25,863 nucleotides of DNA from RGIG3009 sp964470515 (lineage in GTDB: Bacteria; Bacillota; Clostridia; Oscillospirales; Acutalibacteraceae), in contig CAYYDD010000017.1 in the NCBI GenBank assembly GCA_964470515.1, positions 1-25,863 on the forward strand, given 5' to 3'. The notes beneath the pieces are model-generated. The model was not told the origin of the DNA. It ran no database searches and saw only the letters and a list, made by a program, of their open reading frames with translations. Made by a program: the position numbers and the translations under genes. This document shows positions 7,622 through 15,244 of this stretch, piece after piece; position 1 is the stretch's first letter, and each line of letters begins with the position of its first letter.

Positions 7622-8116
7622 TTATTTCGAAAATTGTCGAAGATGGGGATAAGTCACGTTCAGAACCAGACCGGTGACAGCGCCGGTAGGGATCGCCATA
7701 AGAAGAAGCAGCGGCAGGTAATACCACATCGCACCGCCGAGTAGCACGACAGAAACAAACAACTGCCCGAGGTTATGCGCCGCCGCACCCAGAATGCCCA
7801 GTCCCACGAAGCTGAAACGACGATGTAACAGCCGCCGCAGCAGCACCATCGCGATCAATGCCAGCAAACCTCCCGCAGTGCTCATTAGGCACGCGACCGG
7901 ACCGCGTAGCAACGCAAATACGGCTTTGACCGCCGTGATACCCGCAGCACCGATGACGGAAAGCTCCGCCAGTGCGTACATCACCACCAGATTGGCAAGC
8001 CCCAAACGGGCACCGGGTACCGGCAACGGCGGAAGCAGACTTTCTATAAAGGACAAAGCCAACGCCAGTGCGGCTAATACGGCTGTCAGTGTTAAGCGAT
8101 AAACACGTCGCTTCAT
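7622..8116 (-). CDS. Gx transporter family / heptaprenyl diphosphate synthase component I-like membrane protein
   Basis: This is a roughly 164-residue, very hydrophobic protein with about five membrane helices. It contains PVPGARLGLANLVVMYAL, the segment characteristic of the Gx transporter family (Hpre_diP_synt_I). Despite that old name, enzymatic activity is doubtful, and related proteins resemble small substrate-binding transporter subunits. The ATG at 8116 (MKRRVYRLTLTAVLAALAL) overlaps the stop of the preceding gene as ATGA, which fixes the start. Its place in front of rnfC together with a NusG-domain-II gene is a recurring arrangement in Firmicutes and suggests a role in Rnf assembly, cofactor supply or quinone/prenyl metabolism, all inferred. 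Confidence 0.88.
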   Translation of the reverse strand: MKRRVYRLTLTAVLAALALALSFIESLLPPLPVPGARLGLANLVVMYALAELSVIGAAGITAVKAVFALLRGPVACLMSTAGGLLALIAMVLLRRLLHRRFSFVGLGILGAAAHNLGQLFVSVVLLGGAMWYYLPLLLLMAIPTGAVTGLVLNVTYPHLRQFSK

Positions 8117-8532
8117 GCCGTCACCCCGTCCACCGTTGTATCGCCGCCGAGGATCTGCACACACACGCCCGCCGGGACACACGCGGCCGTTTGACCGTTG
8201 CGCGACAACCAGCCACTGTGAACACAGACCTGATCGGGACAATCGCTTTGCGCCACACGCGCACGACCGTTACCGATCTCAACGATCAGACCGATGCCGT
8301 TGCTGCCCGCGATCTCCACCGTGCGAGGCTCGTCCAGCGCATAGACAGCCGTATGGCCATCGGGGTACTGCACCGATACCCGCGCGGCGGGAGCACGGCC
8401 GAACCACAAAAAAAGAGCGGCCAGCAGAGCCGTTACCAGAACAGCACACGCCGCCGCCATATCGCCGCGACGCAACCATACAGGTCTCAATCGACTCCCC
8501 CCATTTGATCGCGTTTTTGCAAAGTTAGCCAT
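8113..8532 (-). CDS. NusG domain II-containing membrane-anchored protein
   Basis: This small protein has one N-terminal membrane helix (AAACAVLVTALLAALFLWF) followed by a beta-rich NusG_II domain containing AQSDCPDQVCVHSGWLSRNGQTAACVPAGVCVQI. The cysteines C..C..C and the GWLS segment are typical. The function is not known. It is commonly the first gene of Rnf operons and probably sits outside the membrane. The coordinates use the first ATG (139 residues), which lacks a ribosome binding site. A TTG at 8490, preceded by GGGGGAG and giving a 125-residue protein starting just before the helix, may be the real start. It overlaps the next gene by 4 bases. Confidence 0.85.
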   Translation of the reverse strand: MANFAKTRSNGGSRLRPVWLRRGDMAAACAVLVTALLAALFLWFGRAPAARVSVQYPDGHTAVYALDEPRTVEIAGSNGIGLIVEIGNGRARVAQSDCPDQVCVHSGWLSRNGQTAACVPAGVCVQILGGDTTVDGVTA

Positions 8533-8553
8533 ATTTTAGCCATATTATTGACT

Positions 8554-8582
8554 ATTATATATCACTTTTCGACGGATTGCAA
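8554..8582 (-). promoter_or_regulatory. Promoter of the rnf operon
   Basis: The minus strand reads TTGCAA (8577-8582), a 17-base spacer and TATAAT (complement of 8554-8559). The spacer contains CGTCGAAAA, one base away from a Spo0A box, which may be chance. Confidence 0.72.
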
Positions 8583-8592
8583 GCCCAATATC

Positions 8593-9444
8593 TTACAAAA
8601 ATGCGGAAATTATCAACATTTCACGCGCTTTTTCATACAACGCTTCAAAATTGCCTATCGGCAGTGGATTGACACCTTTTCCCAACTCGATGGTAAATCC
8701 CGGTCGATGATACTGCTCGATAAACCAATCCTTGAAGCCTCCGTGAGAGGCCAGCCCTGTCGGCGAGGCGACCGTATATCCGGAGGCCGAGGCCATCGTA
8801 AGCGCCATCAGCTGCGCTTCGGGAGGCGTGTGCTCGCCGTACTGCCAATAGATCTCCTCACCCTGACTGTGCAGCGCCACCACGTGACGGAAATCGCCGC
8901 GCCCGCACAGCGCAGTCAGCGCACGGGTCTCCGGCTCGCTTTCGGGCGACGGACCGCCCCATTGACGGGCGCACGGCCCGGTAATACCTTTTTTGCGTTC
9001 TGCTAGTTGCAATTCTTCCCAACCTGCGTTAAAATTATGATTGATATCTACACCGTTGGCGTTCGCCTGCCATCCGCTTTGCGGATCACGCTGTGCGATC
9101 TCCACGCCATCGGGATTGACCATCGGCACCAGTACCAATTGGCGACCAGACATAGCGCGCCGCACATCCCATCCGGCCAAGGTACTGTTTTCCGCGAGTG
9201 CCGCGCACAGCTCCTCGCACAAGCGCAGGCAAGCAAGCGAGGTCAGCGATTCCAGCCCGTGAAACGCAGCGGCCATCAGCACCCGCTCGCGGCCGTTTCC
9301 CAGTGTGAGTCCCCACAGATTGCGTCCCTGCACACTGCGGCCGATGGGGGCGACGCACAAAAAACGATATTGCGCGGCAAGTGCGCCGATAAGCCCGCTG
9401 ACGGTGCCGTGTGTCATCGTCTGTGCCGCTGTTAAGTATATCAT
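8593..9444 (-). CDS. M14-family zinc carboxypeptidase
   Basis: This 283-residue metallopeptidase probably cleaves peptidoglycan peptides or similar substrates (gamma-D-glutamyl-diaminopimelate peptidase-like group), though the substrate is not shown by sequence. The zinc ligands are H62 and E65 in FHGLE and H192 in ALHSQGE. NPDGVE and GVDINHNFN are the conserved substrate-binding blocks, and E253 in FTIELG is the catalytic glutamate. No signal peptide is visible, so it may act in the cytoplasm in cell wall recycling. The start ATG at 9444 is preceded by AAGGGGGATG. It lies directly upstream of the rnf promoter with no clear terminator between. Confidence 0.92.
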   Translation of the reverse strand: MIYLTAAQTMTHGTVSGLIGALAAQYRFLCVAPIGRSVQGRNLWGLTLGNGRERVLMAAAFHGLESLTSLACLRLCEELCAALAENSTLAGWDVRRAMSGRQLVLVPMVNPDGVEIAQRDPQSGWQANANGVDINHNFNAGWEELQLAERKKGITGPCARQWGGPSPESEPETRALTALCGRGDFRHVVALHSQGEEIYWQYGEHTPPEAQLMALTMASASGYTVASPTGLASHGGFKDWFIEQYHRPGFTIELGKGVNPLPIGNFEALYEKAREMLIISAFL

Positions 9445-9458
9445 ACAGCATCCCCCTT

Positions 9459-9487
9459 ATCGTATGTTTATTAACAAGGAGAGACAA
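9459..9487 (-). promoter_or_regulatory. Likely promoter of the M14 peptidase gene
   Basis: The minus strand has TTGTCT (complement of 9482-9487), 17 bases, and TACGAT (complement of 9459-9464). It sits across the ribosome binding site of the divergent Nudix gene, so the two genes share a 45-base gap. Confidence 0.5.
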
Positions 9488-9489
9488 AT

Positions 9490-10029
9490 ATGAACTTAAA
9501 AGAGAAAACTCTGACCCGCGAATACCGATTCAAAGGGCGTATCATCAACCTGCGCACCGACACGGTGCGACTGCCGAACGGTGCCGAGGCCGGACGTGAG
9601 GTGGTGGAGCACCCCGGCGGCGTGTGCGTCGCTCCGCTGACCGATGAGGGTGAGCTGCTGTTCGTGCGCCAGTATCGGTATCCTTACGAGGAAGTCGTGC
9701 CGGAGCTGCCCGCCGGCAAGCGTGACCGCCATGGCGAGGCGCCGCTCGAATGCGGTAAGCGGGAGCTGTTGGAAGAAACAGGTGCTACTGCGTCGGAGTA
9801 TATCTTTCTCGGTCGTGTCTACCCCACTCCAGGCTTTTGCAACGAGGTCATCTATCTGTATCTCGCCCGCGGTCTCAGCTTCGGTAAAGCTCAACCGGAC
9901 GAGGATGAATTTGTCGAAGTCGAGCGCATCCCACTCGACCGTGCGGTGGAAATGGTAATGAACAATGAGATAACCGACGCGAAAACACAGATCGCGGTGT
10001 TAAAGGTCGCACGGTTACTAAAGAAATAA
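9490..10029 (+). CDS. Nudix hydrolase, ADP-ribose pyrophosphatase-like
   Basis: This 179-residue Nudix protein probably hydrolyses ADP-ribose or related ADP-sugars to AMP and sugar phosphate (NudF/YqkG-like). The N-terminal strands (YRFKGRIINLRTDTVRLPNG) and the LLFVRQYRYPYEEVVPELPAGK block are typical of ADP-ribose pyrophosphatases. The Nudix box ends normally in RELLEETG, but its first part reads GKRDRHGE, giving G-x6-E instead of the standard G-x5-E. The ATG is preceded by AAGGAGAG. It is transcribed alone and followed by a strong terminator. Confidence 0.93.
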   Translation: MNLKEKTLTREYRFKGRIINLRTDTVRLPNGAEAGREVVEHPGGVCVAPLTDEGELLFVRQYRYPYEEVVPELPAGKRDRHGEAPLECGKRELLEETGATASEYIFLGRVYPTPGFCNEVIYLYLARGLSFGKAQPDEDEFVEVERIPLDRAVEMVMNNEITDAKTQIAVLKVARLLKK

Positions 10030-10030
10030 C

Positions 10031-10062
10031 CAAGACTCCCCTGACAAGGGGAGTCTTTTGCT
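10031..10062 (+). terminator. Terminator of the Nudix gene
   Basis: AAGACTCCCCT and AGGGGAGTCTT pair around a GACA loop and are followed by TTTTG, directly after the stop codon. Confidence 0.9.
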
Positions 10063-10083
10063 ATGGCGGCGAGTTATACTATC

Positions 10084-10594
10084 AAGTGCAACACTATCTC
10101 ACCATAGAAGAACGCTGTTGTCTACGAGAATATTACAACAAAGGGTACCGTTATCGCAAATTGCCGAACTGTTAGGGCGCCATGTCAGTACGATTTCAAG
10201 AGAGATCCGACGGAACCGCCGCTTTATGAACGTGAAACCGGCATATTACCAACGGCAAAATCGATTATTGCGGCGTTATCAGAGCTGCCGGATGAGGCTG
10301 TTAAGTCAATCACCTGTGACAGAGGCACCGAGTTTGCCAATGGGCAAATGATTGAGGAGCAACTCGGCTGCAACGCGTACTTTGCAGATCCCTACTGTGC
10401 GTGACAAAAGGGAAGCAACGAGAATTTGAATGGTTTGCTCCGTGAGTTTTATCCCAAAGGGGAAAAGCTATCTTGAGTTGGTTCGACTACACTAAAAAAG
10501 AACCTGGCGTTGATCAACGCCAGGCCCAAAAAGGTTTTAGAATTTCAAAAACCGGTCGATTGGTTTGAGCTTTCTCTCAAATTGTGTTGCACTT
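10084..10594 (+). pseudogene. Decayed, internally deleted IS30-family transposase
   Basis: Translated pieces in different frames match the two ends of an IS30-type transposase. The N-terminal part reads LTIEERCCLREYYNKGYRYRK, then shifts frame near 10160 (one A lost) to IAELLGRHVSTISREIRRN, the helix-turn-helix. Around 10250 the frame jumps to the catalytic region (ITCDRGTEFANGQMIEEQ), so the middle, including the first catalytic aspartate, is deleted. A TGA at 10402 stands where tryptophan is expected, before QKGSNENLNGLLREFYPKG with the catalytic glutamate, and another TGA lies at 10474. The end reads LALINARPKKVLEF...CCT-stop. The boundary words AAGTGCAACAC (10084-10094) and GTGTTGCACTT (10584-10594) are exact inverted copies, probably parts of the terminal repeats. 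Confidence 0.88.
10503..10524. repeat. Perfect 22-base palindrome inside the IS30 remnant
   Basis: CCTGGCGTTGA is followed directly by its exact reverse complement. It lies in the part encoding the transposase C-terminus (LALINAR). It could form a hairpin in RNA, although palindromic coding of these residues could also be accidental. Confidence 0.7.
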
Positions 10595-10616
10595 AGTTTG
10601 ACAATCCATCTGCTGT

Positions 10617-11093
10617 TTAATTGTTATTTGCTTGTTCAATGCACGCGTCGATCACCAACACCACCGCAAGGGCTGCGGTCACATCCGAACCGGGTGCGAT
10701 GCTCAGACAATAGGTATCACCCCACGTAAACCACTCTTTGGATACCGATACAATGGGAGTGCCACGATCATAGATCGCATAATCGTGGCCCAAGAAGTCA
10801 CCCGTTACATTCCACCCGAGACCGTTCACACTATACTCGTGGCGAAAGAATGTAAACTCCTTGACCACCTCAGCGACCTGAAAGCCGTTTTTGTAAATAT
10901 AATACTTCGGCAGGAAGGACATCACCTTTTGCTGGATAAACGCCAGCTCGGTGCCGTTTAAGTCATACAGATGCAATCTCTTGCCCCATGTAAAGACCTC
11001 GCCCTCTACGCGGTACCGCTCGTTACCGGACTCATCGTAGATAGAGAACTTATCACCCCACGTGAATACGTGTTGCTTGATATACAGATTCAT
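10617..11093 (-). CDS. LURP-one-related (YxjI/tubby C-like) protein
   Basis: This 158-residue protein resembles the LURP-one-related family (DUF567/YxjI), which folds as a tubby-like beta barrel. The sequence is made of repeated beta hairpins: FTWGDKFSIYDESGNERYRVEGEVFTWGKRLHLYD, then KVMSFLPKYYIYKNG, then a hydrophobic C-terminal helix (VTAALAVVLVIDACIEQ) typical of the fold's core helix. The biochemical role in bacteria is unknown, and lipid or membrane association has been suggested for related proteins. The start at 11093 is preceded by GATAGGAGGCGATC. The 3' end lies 22 bases from the IS30 remnant, and the promoter at 11117-11146 is its own. Confidence 0.85.
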   Translation of the reverse strand: MNLYIKQHVFTWGDKFSIYDESGNERYRVEGEVFTWGKRLHLYDLNGTELAFIQQKVMSFLPKYYIYKNGFQVAEVVKEFTFFRHEYSVNGLGWNVTGDFLGHDYAIYDRGTPIVSVSKEWFTWGDTYCLSIAPGSDVTAALAVVLVIDACIEQANNN

Positions 11094-11116
11094 ATGATCG
11101 CCTCCTATCCCTGATA

Positions 11117-11146
11117 ATCATACCACTCAGGATACCATTCTGTCAA
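11117..11146 (-). promoter_or_regulatory. Promoter of the LURP-one-like gene
   Basis: The minus strand has a perfect TTGACA (complement of 11141-11146), an 18-base spacer and TATGAT (complement of 11117-11122), followed by the ribosome binding site. Confidence 0.75.
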
Positions 11147-11206
11147 CACACGCCGCCGTTCTGTTCCTGCTTCCTTACCGCATACAGTATGAGTGGAGGG
11201 ATGGGT

Positions 11207-12580
11207 ATGTGGGATCGGTTGATCGTATTCGGTTATCTGGTGATACTGGTGGCCGTCGGCCTGCGCGGCGGGCAGCGTGTCAAAAACGCGGATGATTTTA
11301 CCGCCACCGGCAAGCGGTGCGGTACGGGGGTGGTGTTTGCGACGCTGTCGGCCTCCTTTATCGGCGGCGGATATTCCTCCGGCAACGCGGCGGCCGCATA
11401 CGAGACAGGCATCGGTACATCATTGGCCTTGTTCGGCTTCAGCATCGGTATGTTGCTCATCGGTAATTATTTAGTGCCGGGTGTCGCACGTTTTCCGCAC
11501 GCCAAGACTGTAGGAGGCATTATGGGAGAAGCCTACGGTGAACGCGCACGGCAATTGACGGGTATCTTTTCCTTTTTATGCTGTGCGGGAGTGGTGGGTG
11601 CGCAAATGGAATCCATCGGTCTGGTATTCCACTCCCTGCTCGGTGTTTCCAAGACGGTCGGTACCCTCATCGGCTGCTCGGTCGTGCTGCTGTACACGAC
11701 GTTCGGCGGTATGGAATCGGTGCTGACGGCGGATATGATCCAGTTCTTTTTGCTGGCTCTCGGTATGCCGCTGCTGCTCCTTATCGCCGTGGTCGCCGGC
11801 GGCGGGCCTGTGACCGTATGGAACAACATCCCCAACGAGCTGTTAAACCCACTGAACGGCACTACCCTACCGGCATTTCTCTCGCTGTTTTTCTCGATGA
11901 TGTGCGGCGAGGCACTGGCTCCTCCGTATATGCAGCGGCTGCTGATCGGCAAAACCCCGCGTGCGACCGCCCGCGGTACGATGCTCAGCGGCTTGTTTTC
12001 GATGCCGTTCTTTCTCGTCACCGCCGGTATCGGACTGACCGCGCGGGCACTCGGTCTGGGCGGTGAAGCCGCCACCGTAATGCCCGACCTGATCCTTCGC
12101 GTGTTGCCCGTTGGCCTGCGCGGGCTACTGATGGCGGCAATGACCTCTATCATTCTCTCTGCGGCTGATGGCTTTTTGAACGGTGCGGCGGTGAGCCTGA
12201 CGTGCGATACCATTCTGCCGAGCCGACCGTCTATGGACGACCACGCTCAGCTGCGCTGTCTGCGCACCGTCAATTTCGTCACCGGTGCAGCGGCGATGAC
12301 CGTGGCCTTTCTGGTTCCGAACGTGTTTTCTATCCTGCTGCTCGCCTACTCATTCTGGAGCCCCGCCATATTGGTTCCGCTGGCCGCAGCACTGCTCGGT
12401 GTCAAGACTGATGAACGCACCTTTCTCCGTTCGCTGACCGCCGGGCTGAGCATTTGCCTTGTATGGAATCACATACTAGGGCAACCACTCGGCATCGACG
12501 GTACCACTGTGGGAACGCTCGCCAATCTCGTCGTGTTTTTATGCCATTATTTCTGTCCGAAAAGGCACTTAACAAAGTAG
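11207..12580 (+). CDS. Sodium:solute symporter family protein
   Basis: This 457-residue membrane protein of the SSS family probably takes up a small organic solute with Na+. Twelve or so hydrophobic segments are visible. Family marks are the early GGQRVKNADDFTATGK loop after helix 1, ATLSASFIGGGYSSGNAAAAYETG in helix 2 (unwound Na+-site region), and the YTTFGGMESVLTADMIQF block in the middle. The substrate cannot be told from sequence. Three ATGs lie close together (11189, 11201, 11207). The last is chosen because GGAGGG ends 6 bases before it and MWDRLIVFGYLVILVAVG enters helix 1 directly. It stands alone, and no promoter was convincing. Confidence 0.87.
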   Translation: MWDRLIVFGYLVILVAVGLRGGQRVKNADDFTATGKRCGTGVVFATLSASFIGGGYSSGNAAAAYETGIGTSLALFGFSIGMLLIGNYLVPGVARFPHAKTVGGIMGEAYGERARQLTGIFSFLCCAGVVGAQMESIGLVFHSLLGVSKTVGTLIGCSVVLLYTTFGGMESVLTADMIQFFLLALGMPLLLLIAVVAGGGPVTVWNNIPNELLNPLNGTTLPAFLSLFFSMMCGEALAPPYMQRLLIGKTPRATARGTMLSGLFSMPFFLVTAGIGLTARALGLGGEAATVMPDLILRVLPVGLRGLLMAAMTSIILSAADGFLNGAAVSLTCDTILPSRPSMDDHAQLRCLRTVNFVTGAAAMTVAFLVPNVFSILLLAYSFWSPAILVPLAAALLGVKTDERTFLRSLTAGLSICLVWNHILGQPLGIDGTTVGTLANLVVFLCHYFCPKRHLTK

Positions 12581-12867
12581 TAAAAGCGGTGTATTCCCCA
12601 CTTGAAGACTATATTAAGATGATATTTCGGAAGTACACGTATGTTTATTGACATTCACGCCGGAAATCGAAGATCCCTTGTATTTCAGCCGCTCGTTTCG
12701 TTCGGTACACGGCGTATCGCCGCAGGAGTATCGGAAGCAAAAGATATAACGGAGGGATCGTATGAGATCTCTCCGTTTCTAATTTGGTTTCCGAATAGTA
12801 AGCGGCAACGGCATCCGTCGCGTAAATTTGTTAAAAACATAACGATTAAAAAAGCGGAAAAATATGG
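12581..12867. other. Non-coding stretch after the symporter gene
   Basis: No gene is supported here. A 76-codon open frame at 12641-12871 lacks a ribosome binding site and known motifs. The main structure is a hairpin at 12749-12776: ACGGAG and CTCCGT close a stem extended by GATC/GATC around a GTATGA loop, then TTTCTAATTT. It might act as a weak terminator for the symporter transcript. Confidence 0.5.
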
Positions 12868-12896
12868 TTGACAGCGGACAGGTGTTCGGTTATAGT
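12868..12896 (+). promoter_or_regulatory. Promoter of hppA
   Basis: A perfect TTGACA at 12868-12873, 17 bases, then TATAGT at 12891-12896 (with an overlapping TATAAT at 12898). It predicts a leader of about 130 bases before hppA. Confidence 0.82.
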
Positions 12897-12902
12897 GTAT
12901 AA

Positions 12903-13031
12903 TGAGGTAGGATATGGGCTATCTGTCATTGCATCTTTATTAAGGATACCAAACCACCTCCTGAGAACCTTATCTATCCCCCGGTCACGGGCGGTGATGA
13001 TAGACAATTTACACAGAGAGAGGGAATTATA
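12903..13031 (+). other. Long 5' leader of hppA, no known riboswitch class recognised
   Basis: About 130 bases separate the predicted start of transcription from the hppA ATG. Short complementary words occur (GGATA near 12943 with TATCC near 12975; CTATC near 12919 with GATAG near 13000; CCCG/CGGG around 12980-12991), so a folded leader is possible. It ends in GAGAGAGGGAATTATA, the ribosome binding site. It does not match the fluoride motif that I looked for. Confidence 0.4.
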
Positions 13032-15191
13032 ATGGAAATCCTGTTGATCAGTGCGGTCGCAGTAATCCTTGCCCTCTCGTTCGCAGCTTTTAACTTCTTC
13101 AAGGTTAAAAAGATGGACGAGGGCACGGAGAAGATGAAGGAGATCGCCTCGGCAATCCGCGTCGGCGCCAACGCCTTTATTCGGTATGAGTACCGGGTGC
13201 TGGCGATCGTGGTGGCCTGCGTGGCTGTCTTTCTGGGTGTGGTACTACAGTGGTACGCCGGTGTATCGTTTGTGATCGGTGCACTGATGAGTGCGCTGGC
13301 CGGCTACATCGGTATGAAGATCGCTACCTACGCCAACGTGCGCGTATCCAACGAAGCGCGCCAGACCAAGGAGATCGGCAAAACGCTGAAAGTCGCGTTC
13401 CGCGGCGGCTCCGTGATGGGTCTGTGCGTTGCGGGCTTTGCGTTGCTGGGTCTGCTGCTCGTCTATTTGATCTTCGGTCTGGGCTTTTCCCAGCTCGAGA
13501 ATATGGAGGAGACCAAGAACTGGCTCGGTATCGCGATCACGCCGTTTGCCACGACCGTTTCCAACTACGCGCTGGGTTGCTCGCTCATCGCGATGTTCAA
13601 CCGCGTCGGCGGCGGTATCTACACCAAGGCCGCCGATATGGGTGCTGACCTGGTAGGTAAGACCGAAGCCGGTATCCCCGAGGATGACCCGCGCAACCCC
13701 GCCACCATCGCCGACAACGTCGGTGACAACGTGGGTGATGTCGCCGGTCTGGGTTCCGATTTGCTGGAAAGCTTTGTCGGCTCGATGGTATCCGCCATCA
13801 CACTGGCCATCAGCCTGTTCGCCGCATTCAAGTTCTCCGGCGAGCTGCTGAGCAAGCTGTACCTCTACCCCATCGTCTTCTGCGGCTGCGGCCTGATCGC
13901 CTGTTGTCTGGGTATCGCCTCGCTGCTGTTCAAGAAAAAGGCTTCCCGTGCACCGCACAAGGAGCTCAACCTGTCCACCTGGATCTCCGCCGGTCTGACG
14001 CTGGTCGCCGGTCTGGTGCTGACCTACCTTATGTTCGGCAACTCCTCTGCTGAGGAGATCAAAAACTTTGGTTTCTCGCTCGGCTGGATCTCGCCGTGGA
14101 TCGGCGCGGCAGTGGGTATCGTGTCCGGCATCGTGGTTGGTATGATCGCCGAGTATTATACCAGTGCGGATTACAAGCCCACGCAGAATCTGTCACAGGC
14201 CTCGAAAGAGGGGCCGGCACTGACCATCACGCAGGGCTTGGCTCTGGGTATGAAATCCTGTATGGCTCCCTGCATCGTGCTAGGCCTGTCCATTCTGGTC
14301 GCGTATTACGTGTCCGGCTCGTACGGCGTGGCGATGGCCGCCGTGGGTATGCTGTCCTTTGTGGCAGTGACGGTCTCCGTTGATACCTACGGCCCCATCT
14401 CCGACAACGCCGGTGGTATTGCGGAAATGTCCGAGCTGGACGAGGGTGTGCGCAAGATTACCGATACGCTGGATTCCGTGGGTAACACCACTGCGGCTAT
14501 CGGCAAGGGCTTCGCCATCGGCTCGGGTGCGCTGGCTGCTCTGGCACTGATGATGTCCTATCTGTTCGCCAGCGGCTTCGTCGGTGACACGCTGACGCTG
14601 AACATCGTGGATCCGATGACGCTGGCCGGTGCCATCATCGGCGGTGCGTTGCCGTTCCTGTTCTCCGGTATGCTGATCGACGCGGTCGCGAAGGCCGCCC
14701 GTAAGATGGTGGCGGAGGTCCGCCGTCAGTTCAAGGCGTTCCCCGGTATCCTGAAGGGTACCGAGAAGCCGGATTACAAGACCTGCATCGAGATATCAAC
14801 CAAGGGTGCTATCGGCGAAATGAAGGTGCCCGCGATGATGGCCATCGTCGTTCCGGTGGCCTGCGGCTTCCTCTTCGGTGTCAACTTCGTGGGTGGTCTG
14901 CTTATCGGTTCGACCATCTGCGCCATTATGATCGCTATCTTCACCGGCAACTCCGGCGGTGCGTGGGATAACGGCAAGAAGTACATTGAGTCCGGTGCGG
15001 TTGAGGGTGAAAGCAAGGGCTCTGAGGCACACAAGGCCGCTGTCGTGGGCGATACCGTCGGGGATCCTCTAAAGGATACCGTCGGTCCCTGCTTGGACAT
15101 CTTCATCAAGATTATGTCCACCGTGGCGCTAGTCACCGTTTCGCTGTTCCGTGAGTACAATCTGGCGGCGTGGATCGGCAGCCTGTTCTGA
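13032..15191 (+). CDS. hppA: Membrane-bound ion-translocating pyrophosphatase (K+-dependent type)
   Basis: This 719-residue integral membrane pyrophosphatase hydrolyses PPi and pumps H+ and/or Na+ out of the cell. About 16 helices are visible. The PPi/Mg site block is ADMGADLVGKTEAGIPEDDP followed by RNPATIADNVGDNVGDVAG (about residues 200-240). A second acidic cluster lies near the C-terminus (VVGDTVGDPLKDTVGP). The GNTTAAIGKG motif has A488 and G491 where K+-independent enzymes have lysine and threonine, so the enzyme should need K+. E246 in GSDLLESF matches the key glutamate of Na+- and H+-pumping K+-dependent enzymes. Which ion is pumped cannot be settled by eye. It has its own promoter and a strong terminator. 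Confidence 0.97.
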   Translation: MEILLISAVAVILALSFAAFNFFKVKKMDEGTEKMKEIASAIRVGANAFIRYEYRVLAIVVACVAVFLGVVLQWYAGVSFVIGALMSALAGYIGMKIATYANVRVSNEARQTKEIGKTLKVAFRGGSVMGLCVAGFALLGLLLVYLIFGLGFSQLENMEETKNWLGIAITPFATTVSNYALGCSLIAMFNRVGGGIYTKAADMGADLVGKTEAGIPEDDPRNPATIADNVGDNVGDVAGLGSDLLESFVGSMVSAITLAISLFAAFKFSGELLSKLYLYPIVFCGCGLIACCLGIASLLFKKKASRAPHKELNLSTWISAGLTLVAGLVLTYLMFGNSSAEEIKNFGFSLGWISPWIGAAVGIVSGIVVGMIAEYYTSADYKPTQNLSQASKEGPALTITQGLALGMKSCMAPCIVLGLSILVAYYVSGSYGVAMAAVGMLSFVAVTVSVDTYGPISDNAGGIAEMSELDEGVRKITDTLDSVGNTTAAIGKGFAIGSGALAALALMMSYLFASGFVGDTLTLNIVDPMTLAGAIIGGALPFLFSGMLIDAVAKAARKMVAEVRRQFKAFPGILKGTEKPDYKTCIEISTKGAIGEMKVPAMMAIVVPVACGFLFGVNFVGGLLIGSTICAIMIAIFTGNSGGAWDNGKKYIESGAVEGESKGSEAHKAAVVGDTVGDPLKDTVGPCLDIFIKIMSTVALVTVSLFREYNLAAWIGSLF

Positions 15192-15204
15192 TAACATAAC
15201 GATG

Positions 15205-15239
15205 ACCCGGCAAGAGCATTCTTGCCGGGTCGTTTTTTT
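15205..15239 (+). terminator. Terminator of hppA
   Basis: A 10-base stem ACCCGGCAAG/CTTGCCGGGT with an AGCATT loop is followed by CGTTTTTTT. It lies between the convergent hppA and sigE and may slow sigE transcripts too, though a U-run is lacking on that strand. Confidence 0.93.
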
Positions 15240-15244
15240 ACCGA

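Noticed and set aside
8554..8582. Spo0A control of the rnf operon
   Set aside because: There is only one imperfect box in the promoter spacer, too weak to claim.
10058..10351. Intact 97-residue protein-coding gene
   Set aside because: It only joins pieces of a frameshifted IS30 transposase; its start lies in the preceding terminator region.
12641..12871. 76-codon ORF between the symporter and hppA as a gene
   Set aside because: It has no ribosome binding site, no recognisable motif, and runs across a hairpin and into the hppA promoter.
12903..13031. Fluoride riboswitch in front of hppA
   Set aside because: Pyrophosphatase genes can carry one, but the expected paired GGCGATG-type start and pseudoknot segments are not present.
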